A DNA stretch of 64,000 bases. Source: Riptortus pedestris. Taxonomy: Eukaryota > Arthropoda > Insecta > Hemiptera > Alydidae. The stretch lies in NCBI GenBank assembly GCA_019009955.1, contig CM032228.1, positions 71,008,001 to 71,072,000 of the forward strand. The letters are read 5' to 3'. Positions 1 to 11,818 of the stretch are shown piece after piece. How positions within the stretch are numbered: position 1 is the first letter of the stretch; the number at the start of each line of letters is the position of its first letter. The notes beneath the pieces are model-generated. The model was not told the origin of the DNA, made no database searches, and was given only the letters and a program-made list of their open reading frames with translations. The translations under genes were made by a program, and so were the position numbers.

Positions 1-368
1 TACAATATCGTCGTATACTGAAGTATAAAGGCGTTATACGCTAAAAATTATAGCGGGAGTCAACAATTTTATTTGGCACAAAAGACTCAACCGAACTAAA
101 TAAAACACTCGGTATGTGTACTAGCACTAACGCCATCCCTATAATAAGCCATATTAACATTTCTAGGAACGAGCAGGAGTGGGGGTTATAAGGGAGGCCT
201 GAAATTACAAATTTTATTATTAACAAATCCACAGAAACGACGGGTATTAACCCTAAACACTGGAACGGGTAAATGTCAAAATAGTGTGCAAAGTAAAGCC
301 TTGCCAAAAAAATACCATCACCATTCAGCCTCAATCAATTCCCGGGCGAAGCCGGGTATCTGGGCTAG
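1..368 (+). mobile_element. Helitron-like element, 3' part
   Basis: The window opens inside a copy of the Helitron family seen complete at 61838-62762. It ends with the hairpin CCCGGGCGAAGCCGGG (about 341-356), a short spacer and CTAG at 365-368, the expected Helitron 3' terminus. The 5' end lies outside the window. The reading frame at 41-334 on the - strand recurs in other copies of the same DNA and is not a gene. Confidence 0.7.
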
Positions 369-388
369 TATTATATACATATATATAG

Positions 389-850
389 TTGTCTGTTAAC
401 TCTCTAGCGGTCGCAATTTTCGTTTGATCGTTACCAAACACGATATTTAAACTTTTTATGCAAAAATAAAGATCAATTTCGTTAATGGCTGAACTCGGAC
501 CAGTGGGAGGGGGTTTAGAGGGAAGGATTTTCGAAAATTCGAAATATCTCCGTTACTATACGTCGGATCGAAAATTTTTATATAATCAATCTTATTGCAA
601 ATTAAATTTACTATAAATAATGTTATATGCATTTATTCTGTATCTTGAATACTAACCGAGACATTTGCATTTTTCTGTTTTCAGCTTGTGAGATGAGATT
701 GGCTAACTTCGGGTCTAGTCGTGAGGTTCCGTCAAGAGCTAGTTCGGGCCGTTCCCGTAACTGTTTGACTCTCTATTCTGAAATTTCTCTATTGTAAACC
801 TTCACGTGGGAAATCTGCTTAGTTTACGCAGCCCCTGCGTGACGGACTTT
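389..850 (-). repeat. Family A repeat, 3' arm
   Basis: This copy starts just past the internal TA tract with TGTCTGTTA, runs through the CTAGCGGTCGC and CTCCGTTACTATACGTCGGATCG segments and ends at the family edge GACGGACTTT (844-850). The AGCAGATTTCC arm that should precede the TA tract is replaced by the Helitron end. Shared blocks with the copies at 5822, 14635, 20193, 35414, 43705 and 50042 define the family. Confidence 0.7.
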
Positions 851-854
851 TATT

Positions 855-928
855 TAATGAGTTCGTCACTAAATAAATTTCTGTTGGCCAGGTGGGAATC
901 GAACTCGACACTCAAGTTTAACATGTGA
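855..928 (-). repeat. tRNA-derived SINE fragment
   Basis: The stretch GAGTTCGTCACTAAATAAAT and the B-box region GAATCGAACTC (reverse complement of GAGTTCGATTC) match the SINE complete at 21478-21714. Only about 70 bp remain, directly behind a family A copy. Confidence 0.6.
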
Positions 929-2231
929 ATTTTTAAATAAATGATATACGTATAATGGATTTTCAATTATTCTAGTATCTAACTAATACATACCAGTATA
1001 CTGAGGCTTAATTTTAAATATGTGCCTTTGTTTTATTAATTTATTAGGCCAAGCACAAAGCTTGGTGAAAAAATATGTCGCACCATTTGGTTACTTTCGT
1101 GCTGAAAATTTGTTGAAGCTTTCTTCATATGGATTCGTTATTCGTTATGAACAAAATATTCTATGTTGTTAGTTTAAAACAACACCTAACCATTAATGGC
1201 ATTAACGAATGAAGGAAGGTAAATATATGAAATAATGATTAAGGTTTAATCTTATTATACGCCACTTTTATGACAACAAATCTCGTTGTTTCCTTAAGGA
1301 TTAATCCCTCCATAAGAACGGTGTGTGCTGAAGAAGAGGAAACATTGTGACGATGGTCTACAAATATCAGTGCTCTAAAAAGCCAGCAAAGAATCAAATG
1401 TCGCTTGGAGTCAATATTCTTCTTCATTAACAATCTGGCCTAAAAATATATCTCCATAAGCTCTCTCCCCGTTCTAACTCTTCTCATCCAAAAGTGCAGT
1501 TCAAAATGTATGCCATCGGAAAATAAGAAGGCAGTGAAAGACCTCGTTGTAATTCAAGGAGTCCCCTGAGGACTGTGTCCCCTAGAAACGATCAAAAGTG
1601 TAGAATTACCTGAGAGGGAGAGAATAGTTGAGTGAGAGTTATACCTCCATTTTGTAGGTTTAGCATAGGAAGCGAGAAACTCTACTCCTGCCCACCCAAT
1701 GCCTCCTGTATTTCCATTACCTCCTTCTTAGTGCTATCCTATGCCTTCTAGAGCTTTCCTACTGGGAAACTGGCTCGGGTCTTTCATTTTAACTTTTCTT
1801 CATAATCCCAGGCTTCCTTCTTTAAATAAGCGACTTTACCGTTTCCAATGGAGAAATTCCTGCTATTTAAAGTTTGTCAACTTACAATAAACCGGGTGCT
1901 TGATTCAGTCACAAAAAATATATTTTTGTCAGACACCCAAAACATGTAAAAAGCTAAAGCTATCCATTATTCCTGGATTATTTATAATAATAATTGAATT
2001 TTACTAATGTTGATTGTAACTAGTTTAATACAAGTTAAATAAACTATAAATTTTCCAATCGGATTATATGAAAATTACAGTTACTTTATATTCAAGGAAA
2101 CTTCTGATGAAAGTCGAATTGCAATAGTCATTCTTCGTTGTTTATTTTGTTATTTGGGTTGATTTTTAAGATATCAAATTTTGTTGTGGAGCAATCTGCA
2201 CTAAAACGCACACAATAGATGAAATTACGCA
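929..2231. other. No gene seen; AT-rich DNA
   Basis: No exon, RNA gene or recognised repeat is seen. The only short reading frame (1239-1433, - strand, 64 codons) has no recognisable motif. Confidence 0.5.
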
Positions 2232-2922
2232 TATCTCATCAGTTAGTGGTCTCACACCAGGATTACACCATTGGTTGCATTAGTAGGACCCTCTCCTCCA
2301 ACTCTGAGGGATCCTACAAATGCTGCACATCTCGTCAGTTAGTGGTCTCACACCAGGATTACACCATTGGTTGCATTAGTAGGACCCTCACCTCCAACTC
2401 TGAGGGATCCTACAAATGCTGCACATCACGTCAGTTAGTGGTCTCACACCAGGATTACACCATTGGGAGAGCCTCACCTCCAACTCTGAGGGATCCTACA
2501 AATGCTGCACATCTCATCAGTTAGTGGTCTCACACCAGGATTACACCATTGGCTGCATTGGTAGGAGCCTCACCTCCAACTCTGAGGGATCCTACAAATG
2601 CTGCACATCTCGTCAGTTAGTGGTCTCACACCAGGATTACACCATTGGTTGCATTAGTAGGACCCTCACCTCCAACTCTGAGGGATCCTACAAATGCTGC
2701 ACATCACGTCAGTTAGTGGTCTCACGCCAGGATTACACCATTGGTTGCATTAGTAGGACGCTCTCCTCCAACTCTGAGGGATCCTACAAATGCTGCACAT
2801 CTCATCAGTTAGTGGTCTCACACAAGATTACACCATTGGTCGAATTGGTAAGACCACCACCACCAAAGACCCTGGGAATGCTATATATCTGATTAGCTAG
2901 GGGTCTCGTTCCGGAATTACAT
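2232..2922. repeat. 96-bp tandem minisatellite
   Basis: The phrase AGTTAGTGGTCTCACACCAG recurs at 2241, 2337, 2433, 2519, 2615, 2711 and 2807, giving six steps of which five are exactly 96 bp and one is 86 bp (a 10-bp deletion). Copies are nearly identical. A last, degenerate unit (about 2890-2922) is interrupted by the Transib element. As 96 is divisible by three and the unit lacks stops, the array yields open frames at 2219-2524 and 2416-2892 that I read as artefacts. Confidence 0.9.
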
Positions 2923-2927
2923 CACCG

Positions 2928-2966
2928 CAAAGTTGGTCGGATGGCCGATTTAGGTGGAAAAAAACT
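2928..2966 (+). repeat. Transib left terminal inverted repeat (RSS-like)
   Basis: Heptamer position CAAAGTT (2928-2934, two differences from CACAGTG), 23-bp spacer (2935-2957), nonamer AAAAAAACT (2958-2966). The spacer matches the right end at 20 of 23 positions. Confidence 0.88.
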
Positions 2967-3143
2967 GCTAACTTGTTATTTTTTAATGTTTTATGGGTTT
3001 ATTATTATTATACAATTATTTAGTCGTAAATAATAACCACAGTATATAAAGAAAATAATAACCACAATATATAAAGAAAAATCCAAAACATAGGTAACAA
3101 TTGAAATCACAAAAGAAGAACTGTTAATGGGAGATATTATCAG

Positions 3144-5210
3144 TTAATCATCACTATCACTATCGCTATTATCGTTTTCTGAATCTTTATTTATATTAGA
3201 ACTTGGAGGCTGCAAAAGCGATAGCACATCCTTATGTAAACGTTTTCGACTTTTCCTGGTCTCCTTCCTAAAAGAATTAATTAAAGGATCTGAAGTCACC
3301 AACAGCCTTTGTGCTAAATCCGTATTTGTATCTATTCGAGAGCTTTTCCGGGTATGGCACTCTCGAAATCGCCTCAAATCTTTATTTCGAGACTCCTGAC
3401 CCTCCTCCGATAGCATTCCGATAGGCACAATGCACTTTTTAATTATTTGGGTGCTATGGGTCAAAATTTTATGAACAGTCACGGGCATGTAATACCATGA
3501 ATATGTACTTAGGTATAACGTTCTTGTATCTTGAACATGTGTCTGGTATTTGTCGACATTAATCTCATAGCCAGATGACAAAGTAGTCAAGATGATGTAA
3601 AATATATTTAAAAGTTCGTCGTCTAATCCGGTTATAGTGGCACTTTTTTCGTGGTTTGTGAAAAATCGTCTTGCCGTATTTCCGTCATTGCTTGTACCAA
3701 ATCCGGGTTTAGGTCTATCAATTATTAATTCCATCTCATCTTTAAATTTTTTTTTGAATTTCCATTTTTCGATTTTTTATTTCTTCTTTGTGATCATTGG
3801 TTGTGTTAGCCCATTTTTTTATAATAAGTCTGTAACTTATATGAATGAAGCATTCGAGAGACCTAATCCAGGCATGCAATGAGGAAATTCCAAAATCATA
3901 ATTTTCTTTGATATCATGAGATACAAATGGATTAATAGCATTCATCAATTTAGGAGTTGCTCCACATATATAACATCTCTGACTTGACTTGGTCCCTGTT
4001 AGAGCATTACAAACTTTTCCGTCCACCATGGTCAGCAAAAATTTGTAATGAACATTGATATCTATATTTCCAAAGTTACTTTAGTGGGTTGCAACGACTC
4101 TATTTGTTGTTTAATTTTATTTGTTTCGGTGATAGTCAAATCGGTGGTTTCTTTGGAAAACATAAACTTTAGTCGCCTGCAGTTTCGTGTGGACGAAGGA
4201 AAAGGATTGCTCCAAACTAAATTTTCTACTCTACCTAATTCGTGCATTTTTACAGGAACAAATGAATAAGAAAATAAATACTCATCATCGGCATCCTGGT
4301 CTTCAAATTTCTGCTTGTACCTACTATGACCACTGCTACCATCACAACCCCATTTACATATCATAACAAATGTGGTTTGAGAGGGGAAATTTTGAAAAAC
4401 TTTGCTGTGGGCAAGAACAAGTCTCATAGTTGTCAAATCCACTATGGACTGTACATTGAAAGTGACGGAATTCTCAGTAACTACCATATCTCCAGGTCCA
4501 GATGGATAACAATCGTTTTTTGTTTTTCCTAATTGATAATAAGATGGATATATTTTATGATTAATGTTTAATGCATGATTCCGAAGCAACTTATATGAAT
4601 TTGTTGACAGCTTACAGTCAATGAAAATAGCTAACGCTTCTTCGTTAGTAAATGGGCGGGTTTCATTAAGTTTACTCATTCGAAGTTTTTTAATTTGAGT
4701 AGCTACATCAGATGAACAAAGAGCAACTTCTTTAATGATGTTAGCTGCATCGCGTTTTCCCGACTTTCTTACAGTGACTTCAGAAGCAAACACTATTTCA
4801 TTTAAAGGTCTTTTTATAATATCTCCTATTTTTGTTTTCTTCGTTTTACCACAGCAGTCTTCAAATAGCTTAATTGGTCGACCTCCAGAAGTAAATGGCA
4901 GAGGTTCCTCTTCATCACATATACATATAAATGTGAAAATTTTATCCAACCAAATAGTATTTTGTTAAAGAAACAAATCTTTGTATCGTCCAGCTTCTTG
5001 CCATTTAATTTTAATTTTTGACAACAGAAGGTTTAAATTACTGGTCAATTTTTCCAATGAATGTTGTTGGATATTTTTCACAGCAAATTGTGACAAAATG
5101 GTCTCAATTATTGGCTTTGTGTTTGATCTGCTTTGCCAAAGAAGAAAAACGTCCCGTCTGGTCATCATGATTTCTTTTTCTGAAAATAGCCCGTACGACA
5201 AAGTTAGCAA
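3144..5210 (-). pseudogene. Transib transposase (RAG1-like DDE), broken by one stop and two frameshifts
   Basis: Four consecutive open pieces make one transposase: 5210-4965, 4949-4062, 4038-3742 and 3734-3144. The first two share a frame and are split by a single TAA (4967-4965). Shifts lie near 4064-4040 and in an A run near 3740. The RAG1/Transib core is recognisable in order: CDGSSGHS with the first catalytic Asp (codon 4343-4341, compare CDGMGD of RAG1), TMVDGKV with the second Asp (codon 4023-4021), the zinc-binding CYICGA, the GNTARRFF block, and a C-terminal SEEGQESRNKDLRRFR block that matches SEGNESGNKLFRRFR of RAG1 and holds the catalytic Glu. The C-terminus is acidic (about residues 183-196 of the last piece). 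All three catalytic positions remain, so decay looks fairly recent. The family cuts DNA by a hairpin-type mechanism at its inverted repeats. The start at 5210 is provisional. Confidence 0.9.
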
Positions 5211-5638
5211 ATATTAGCAATTCTATTTTGTATGAAATGTTAGTTTGTATTATAAACAACAACAGACATAATTATCTTAGCGGTATTATGCGGTATATTT
5301 TTTTTACGGATGTTAACATTTTTTATTTCGTATAATTTTGAGATATTATTGTATTTTTATTATTAACTTACCTATGGATATGGTGTCCATCTTAATAAAA
5401 TAGTTTAATAATTTACTTTCGATAATTTAAATACAGAAAAAACAACCTTTCTAAGTAAATTTTTAGGTAAAACTGAGTTGAAAACTTGTTAATCATTAGA
5501 ATGAAAACATCAGATTTGTCATTGTTTGTGTACTCTTGTGATGTTTGTACTGGTGCTAATTCCAAAATACCATGCCACAATGGATTAATAGACGTTCCAG
5601 ATTAAGGCAAATAACTTAATTAGATGTTTTGATTTCAT

Positions 5639-5677
5639 GAATTATTTCCACCTAGATTGGCCATCCGGCCCACTGTG
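5639..5677 (-). repeat. Transib right terminal inverted repeat (RSS-like)
   Basis: Read on the - strand from 5677: heptamer CACAGTG (identical to the V(D)J consensus heptamer), 23-bp spacer (5670-5648), nonamer AAATAATTC (5647-5639). This is the end upstream of the transposase. Confidence 0.92.
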
Positions 5678-5821
5678 CACCGGTCGCGTTGGTTGTGCAG
5701 TACCAGGATTGAAAAATCTAAATAGAATTTTAGCTTGCAGGAAGCTTATTTAATGCTTTTTTTTCTGATAAAACAGCTTTATGAAGGCATTCATGAATAT
5801 ATGTTATAAATTATAATTTAA

Positions 5822-6256
5822 TTATTTGTCTGTTACCGTTCTAGCGGTCGCAATTATTGTTCAATCGTTACCAAACTCGAAATTTAGTCGTTTTATTTAA
5901 AAAGAAAGATCAAGTTCGTTAACGGCTGAAATCAGGCCAGGGAGAGGAGGGGGTTTAGAGGGAAGGATTTTCGAAATATCTCCGTTACCTTACGTCGGAT
6001 CAAAACATTGTATAGAACCAACCTTATTGCAAATTAAATTTACTACAAATATTGTTCTATACATTTATTCTCTATCTTGAATAGTAACCAAGATATTTGC
6101 ATGTTTATAAATGTGGGCGGATAAGGGAGACAAATGAGTTTCCCGCCAAAAACTAGTTCGGCCGTTTCCGTAACTGTTCGACTCTCGTATGGAGATTTCT
6201 CTATTGTATAACTTCATCTACTACTTAGTTTCCGCAGCCCCTGCGTAACGGACTTT
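5822..6256 (-). repeat. Family A repeat, 3' arm
   Basis: Runs from TTTGTCTGTTACCG (5826) to GGACTTT (6250-6256). The AGCAGATTTCC arm and the TA tract are missing. It keeps the GCAGCCCCTGCGTAACGGAC terminal block. Confidence 0.7.
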
Positions 6257-7159
6257 TTAATTGTTTGTGTTTTATGTGTGAAGGGGCGGGGGGTATAATA
6301 ATTTTGAATTCAAACGGAAAAAGAAATGGTGTCTATCTGCACCGCACTAATAGACGATGTATTTGTCTTTGGACTGGAAATTTCCTTAGAATAAGATAAC
6401 ATAACTAATCGAGAATTAACTGCAACTCATTCGTGTTGTTCTGGCTATATATCACTGAGTAAATTGTATTTTCTTCATTTATTTATTCTTTAGGGGTGTC
6501 TATATAACAGAGAGTGGTGTGTTTATTGAGGAAGGCGTTGATTTCGAAACATTGCGGAGAGCAACAGAAAAGCGGAGAACATTAATTTTCACGGATTGGG
6601 AAGGATTGGCCGTGAAACTAATCAGGTGAATATTTGAATAATGGCCCCCACCGATTGGTTCGTCGACATCCAAGCCATACACTATTCATGAAATGTCTTC
6701 CACTGCCTCCAAATCCAATGAATTTTTCAAGAACTCCCCGCCAATTCTGTGATATTACGCCTTTGAGATAACGTATATGAATTAGTTACTCTGGCAATAT
6801 TAGATCTTGTCGCTCTTTTGGACAATTCAAGCTAAATCATCGGCGTTCTTCAACATCTATCACTCACATATTTGGTTTTAGGCTTATTTTATTGTATGTG
6901 ATGAACAGAGAGGCAGGTTGCAATTTTATTGGTCATGTTATCTTCAGATTATCCGGACTTGTAAAATCCCCCCCCCACTACCCTATTTCATAATTATTAG
7001 AATGTCTGCTCATTGTACAAATGTTACGTTTGGCATTCTATGTATTCCTCACTCTTGTTCTAACTGTGGTTCATGACTAATACCTGATTTATATACAGAT
7101 TCCAACAGTATTACAGGAAATTGAAAACAGTAATTCATAACTATTGGGGATCAGTGGAA
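6257..7159. other. No gene seen
   Basis: Unassigned AT-rich sequence. The 60-codon frame at 6500-6682 (- strand) lacks any known motif and splice context. Confidence 0.4.
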
Positions 7160-7450
7160 GAGCGATCAACGTTAGAAATCCTGAGTCAAGCAACATCGAT
7201 CATGGTGAGTTCTTAAATGGCCACAGAATTGTTACACCAGTTCGCAACCAGACTGCGCTATTGCCACGGCGGTTGTAGAATAGTGGAGGTCTAGTGAGTA
7301 TAACAGTATGACAGCCTGTCGGGATGACGAAGTTCTTTGATTCTCCAAGATCTCGTCGACTAGCAAAACTGGCCATCGGCGACATGCTCATTGCCCAACC
7401 CCCGGGTATATTGCGACCCGCCAGTCTACTGGAGTCAACTCTTTCCAGGT
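7160..7450 (+). repeat. Old interspersed repeat shared with 28950-29250
   Basis: Blocks such as TTGTTACACCA, GGTCTAGTGA, CCAAGATC and GTCGACTA followed by CTGGCC occur in the same order and spacing at 28950-29250. Identity is moderate, so both are old copies of one element. I cannot assign a class; length and context would suit a SINE or a short DNA element. Confidence 0.5.
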
Positions 7451-9338
7451 CCTCCTTGGTTAACGGAGGTTGATTACTCTCTACGTAAAAACTCTATAGT
7501 TATAGTCTCAAAGCCTATAATGCTAACCGAAAAATGAGAAACAACTGTACAATTATTAAACTTTAAAATATGCTATCAAGAAATTATATTCAGATTTCGG
7601 ATGTCCAGTAGTTATTTGTTGTAAAATATACTCGAATGAATCCAGTACGATTTTCACAATCTGCTATCTTAAAATCCACCTATCCTATAAACGAAGGATG
7701 ACAACCACCACACACATGTTTATAGGCACTTGTACAATTCTGATTAGCATACAATACCTTTTCCGTTGACAATACAACATCCTGACCAGTATTTTTTTTT
7801 TACTTTATGCATGTCCAGTAGTATTTTACTTTTGTCCAGTATTTAATTTACATTAATGGTCCAATTTTTTCAACCCAATCTTGTTGCACTACAAAAAGAA
7901 AATATCGTTGACAACCAGGGTTCGTAATAATTAAAAATTATCTTATTCCTAGCTGTAAAATGTTTCAACATGCATATTTAGAAACTAATTCTAAAACATT
8001 AAACACATATTAAAATACCAGCTCTAAAAATAAATAATAATTACAGTCAAAAGATAAAATATATGTTTTGAATAAGTTAGATTTGAAGCATAATATAAAA
8101 CACAACAAATTTTAAAATATAACACTCAAACACAAAAATGGAGTATTCTCGATATCTATGAACCAAACTATTAAGTATAGTCCTCATTCAAGGACAAAAT
8201 GACGTTCACAAGCAACGACGGCAGATCTTAAGTTAGTGTTTGATAAACAAACATTTTAAAAGAAAACTTCAGCATTACTCTGCAAACGCCACTACAGACG
8301 AAGAAATAATCTGTCTAACATTGAACAATGGTATAAGATTTTGTGTATATACGTCCAGGAAGCTAGTTAGTCTGAAGAAAGACGTCAATATAAAGCCAAA
8401 CCAATAGTAACAAGCTGTATTATAGATACAATGCCATAATACGCCATTGTCCTGGATGACTCGCACTGACAATAACATCACCACACCAAGGTATTGATCA
8501 GGCCTTTGCAAGAGTTTTCAAACCCCCCCACCACCACCACCTCCACAAACATTAAACAATTGTTCGCGTGCCCGTGTAATTATAACTGCCACAAAGTACA
8601 AATAAATATATACTAATAGAGAATTTGAGATATTTAATCTTCAACTTTTTAATAAAATGTAAGTCCCCACACTATCAAAATATATTCCAGCACATAGCGT
8701 TTTAAAAGCAGGAGCCCACCTTAATTACTAAAAAGAAACCACTCAACACACTATAAATAAAATGTTATTACTCGATATATAAAATGACTATAAAATAATT
8801 AAATAAATGAATGTTCCAGATATTAGAAAATTTAATCTGTTCATTTTATTAAGTACATACTAATTTTTATTTATTTGATTTTAGTTTTAATTTTAACCAT
8901 TGAAAGTATATAATTGTTTTCTTAATTTTATTAGTCCTTATAGTTTTTAATTATCTAGTTCCTTTATAAGAAATTTTTTTTAATTTAATTTTTCATTTCC
9001 GTTTATTATTTTTTGTCACTTTGGTTGCGTTTTGTTAATTGCTTGCGTTCTTAGTTGGTTCTGTTCTAATTGTATTGTTTAATTTTTAATTTGTTACTGT
9101 TTTCATTTTTTATTTTATATTCATTGTTTTTTGATGGGCAATATCGCCTCGCAGCGAACGCTCAACAATAAATAAATAAATATAAAAGAATTTACCCCTA
9201 AAAAAATAATAACTAAGAACATGTTCCTCTAAAAATAATATTAAAAGTCCAGATACTTCTTTACTGCTAAGACTCTATTTTACCTAAACATTTAACGTAT
9301 GGGGCAACTCACATTAAAACATCAAATATAAAATTATT
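7451..9338. other. No gene seen; AT-rich
   Basis: Very AT-rich intergenic or intronic DNA with short homopolymer and CCA-rich runs (about 8521-8545). No exon-like block or repeat of the named families is seen. Confidence 0.4.
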
Positions 9339-9560
9339 ATTTTTATTAAGTATTACGTCCACTTTTTGCTACTATGGCTAATTGGCATGGGTTATCTACA
9401 GGTTACAATAATTTCTAGTCAGTGTGGGACTAAGAATTGTATTTATTGAGTTCGTCACGAAATAAATTTCAATTGCTCAGGCAGAATCGAACTCACCACT
9501 CTAGGTTTACCATGTGAGATTAATCCGAACGCTTTGATTCACATGGCTAACCTGAGCCCC
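9339..9560 (-). mobile_element. tRNA-derived SINE, full length
   Basis: A complete antisense copy. Read on the - strand it starts GGGGCTCAGGTTAGCCATGTG (A-box region), has a B-box-like GTTCGATTC and ends in an AT-rich tail. It is flanked by the perfect 10-bp duplication TAAAATTATT at 9329-9338 and 9561-9570, proof of insertion by target-primed reverse transcription. A (TA)n tract follows at 9577-9604. Confidence 0.85.
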
Positions 9561-9570
9561 TAAAATTATT

Positions 9571-9611
<41 letters not shown>

Positions 9612-10382
9612 TTATTTAAAGCACCCAAAAAAGTCCAATTGTTAAAATTACTTTGAAATTTACAAGTTAAAAAAAAAGTTTAAAAACAAGACTCATACTT
9701 TTACTCAAAACTTCATTTTCACCCTAATGATAATTGAAGTTTACCTTTTTTCTTGAAACATTCCTGCAGTACAATCATTTCACCTCCCCCCATCCAATTA
9801 TGAGAGAGTTAACTTGTTTTGGAAGTAAGTCCTCTACACAACCCTTTTTTGAAACTAATTCAGTGGTTTACTGTTGATCAGATATCTAGAACAAAAAAAA
9901 AACTTGTTGATGAACTTCCAGTTTCATAAGTACTTAGGAAAGGAAACAAAGTAGCTCTATATTTACGAAGGGGAGTGATTGAATTCCTAATGAAATCGAT
10001 AGAAAATGTTAGTCCAATCGTTAAAAAAATCTGTTGACATGACTTCCTTTTATTTCTATTAAATTAAATGAACAACATGGTTGACGTTTCATTAAAAATG
10101 ATTTCACTTGAAAGTGACATAAGATATTCACGCTCCAATACATTGGATCATAAAATATTAAAGAACACAATTTTTTAGATCCTTTATATATGATCAACAA
10201 AAATATCTTTATTTAAATGTTCTGTATCTCTATTAGTTGCGGAAAAATGTGTAATTTTTTATTTCTACCCCCTCCATCCCCCCTCTTCACCGTTAGTCGG
10301 TTTTGATCAAAAGGAGAGGTGCAAAAGGTGACAGTACAACAGTCCTGAATATTGGAAATTTTAACATTCTAAGTCTACCCGT

Positions 10383-10964
10383 TTTAGCAGATTTCCAGTA
10401 AGCAAAATCGGCTATTGAGGCTGTACTCATGACGGGATTTTCAATACATTTCTTCAAATGTCCATTGATCCTACCCAGGAGATGACGAAAATCCAGTCCG
10501 TTCAAAATTATATATATATATATATATATATTTGTTTGATCGTTACCAAAATCAATATTTAATCGTTTTGTGTAAAAAGAAAGATGAGGTTCGTTAATGA
10601 CAGAAAGCGGACCAGTGGGTTTAGAGCGGGGAATTTCGAAAATTTGAAGTATCTAGTCGTATCAAAAAATTAAGATAACCAAATTTAATTTATATAAATG
10701 TTGTTATATACATTCTTTCTCTGTCTCAAATATTAGCCGAGATATTGGCATTTTTCAATTTTCTGGTTTCAATAAATTCTCCCTTCTTTGTCATTGCATG
10801 TTATGAATAAGACAAAAATTCATTAACCGTCTTCTTATTTCTAGCTGAAATTCCAAATATTGTGCGTCGACATATCGTTTCTAGATAAGATACATGCAAA
10901 TACGTCCTGATGATCTACCCCCCCCCCCCGTCTTTTGTTCTTGGACTACTAAAATTAGAGTGAT
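10383..10964 (-). repeat. Family A repeat, interrupted by a LINE
   Basis: Starts at TTAGCAGATTTCC (10383), holds the ATGACGAAAATCCAGTCCGTTCAAAA block, the TA tract (about 10508-10531), then the TTTGATCGTTACCAAA arm. It stops near 10964 where LINE sequence begins. Confidence 0.65.
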
Positions 10965-11815
10965 TGAGTTGAAAATTATTCTGTTAATATTTAGCATATA
11001 TTCAAATGAAAGCTCATCCCTGTTTTTAACTATATATGATTGTAAATATTGCTGTCTGTTATTTACAAGTGTAGAGCAATGTAGCATTACATGCTTCAGT
11101 CTATTAAAAAGGTATTTTTTACACCACTTACATATTTCATTTGATTTTATATGGGCTTTACCTTTATGAGATATTTTTATGTATTCGCTATTCAGCCTCT
11201 CAGTTGGCTTATGATCATGCTGGCGTTAAATTGTAATTTGCTTTTTCCTGATGTGAAAAGTTACAAATTAGTCTATAAATGGGATTGTATTTTGAGTTGT
11301 ATCCGGTCAATATGTCCGCAAACTAAATTATTTGTGGCTTTTTCTATTATATTATTTTTATTAGCAAGTAGTGTTTGAGGGTTAGATAGATTGGTAAAAT
11401 ATTCCTGTACGAAATTTGAAGCTGCAAACATTTTAATTTGAGTAAACCATTTAAATTCCTCTAGCTCCCTACTACTCAAAACACCCATTTTTTCAAAGCA
11501 CCTGCGCGGCAACCGATGTTCGGGAGGGATAACATCTTCATACAAAATTATATATAATTTTTATACACAAAATCGGGCGACGGCCTGATTCCAGTCTGAC
11601 TATATAATACAGTGTACATCTTGGCCAGAAATATAAGTAATTACAAAATTTAGCTTGCGCCACCTAAATAGCATTTAAATATTTCTGACTCATTTCTGCG
11701 GCATAGAGAAGTGTTGAAGAGACCATCGATTCAAACAGTGATATTTTTGTTTGCCAATCATTGGTCTTGCCGCTTCTAAGAATCTCTAAAAAAAACAAAT
11801 ATGACTGCTTTATAA
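10965..11815 (-). mobile_element. Non-LTR retrotransposon (LINE) relic, 3' end of the RT protein
   Basis: Three decayed frames on the - strand together look like the C-terminal part of a LINE ORF2. 11815-11664 encodes a piece with LFESMVSSTLLYAAE, typical of the region after the reverse transcriptase. 11545-11273 has HRLPRRCFEKMG and EEFKWFTQIKMFAASN. 11127-10965 has CKWCKKYLFNRLKHVMLHC, the C..C...H...C knuckle common at LINE C-termini. Stops and shifts separate the pieces. The clade is not determined. The element lies between two family A copies. Confidence 0.65.
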
Positions 11816-11818
11816 TTT

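Larger units (their letters stand above)
2928..5677 (-). mobile_element. Transib (RAG1-superfamily) DNA transposon, complete, inactive
   Basis: Both ends are visible. The left inverted repeat starts at 2928 and the right one ends at 5677, matching at about 28 of the outer 33 bases. The 5-bp duplication CACCG flanks the element at 2923-2927 and 5678-5682; a 5-bp GC-rich duplication is the hallmark of Transib. Each end has a heptamer, a 23-bp spacer and an A-rich nonamer, the layout of a V(D)J recombination signal. The interior is a single broken transposase on the - strand. At 2750 bp the element is close to usual Transib size. It landed in the last degenerate unit of the 96-bp minisatellite. 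Stop codon and frameshifts make it non-autonomous today. Confidence 0.93.

Noticed and set aside
2219..2892. Two overlapping frames with 32-residue repeats in the minisatellite.
   Set aside because: They follow from a stop-free unit whose length is a multiple of three; no signal, splice site or known domain supports a protein.
5671..5677. A genuine V(D)J recombination signal used by a host RAG system.
   Set aside because: Insects have no V(D)J recombination; the signal is the terminus of a Transib transposon with its own duplication.
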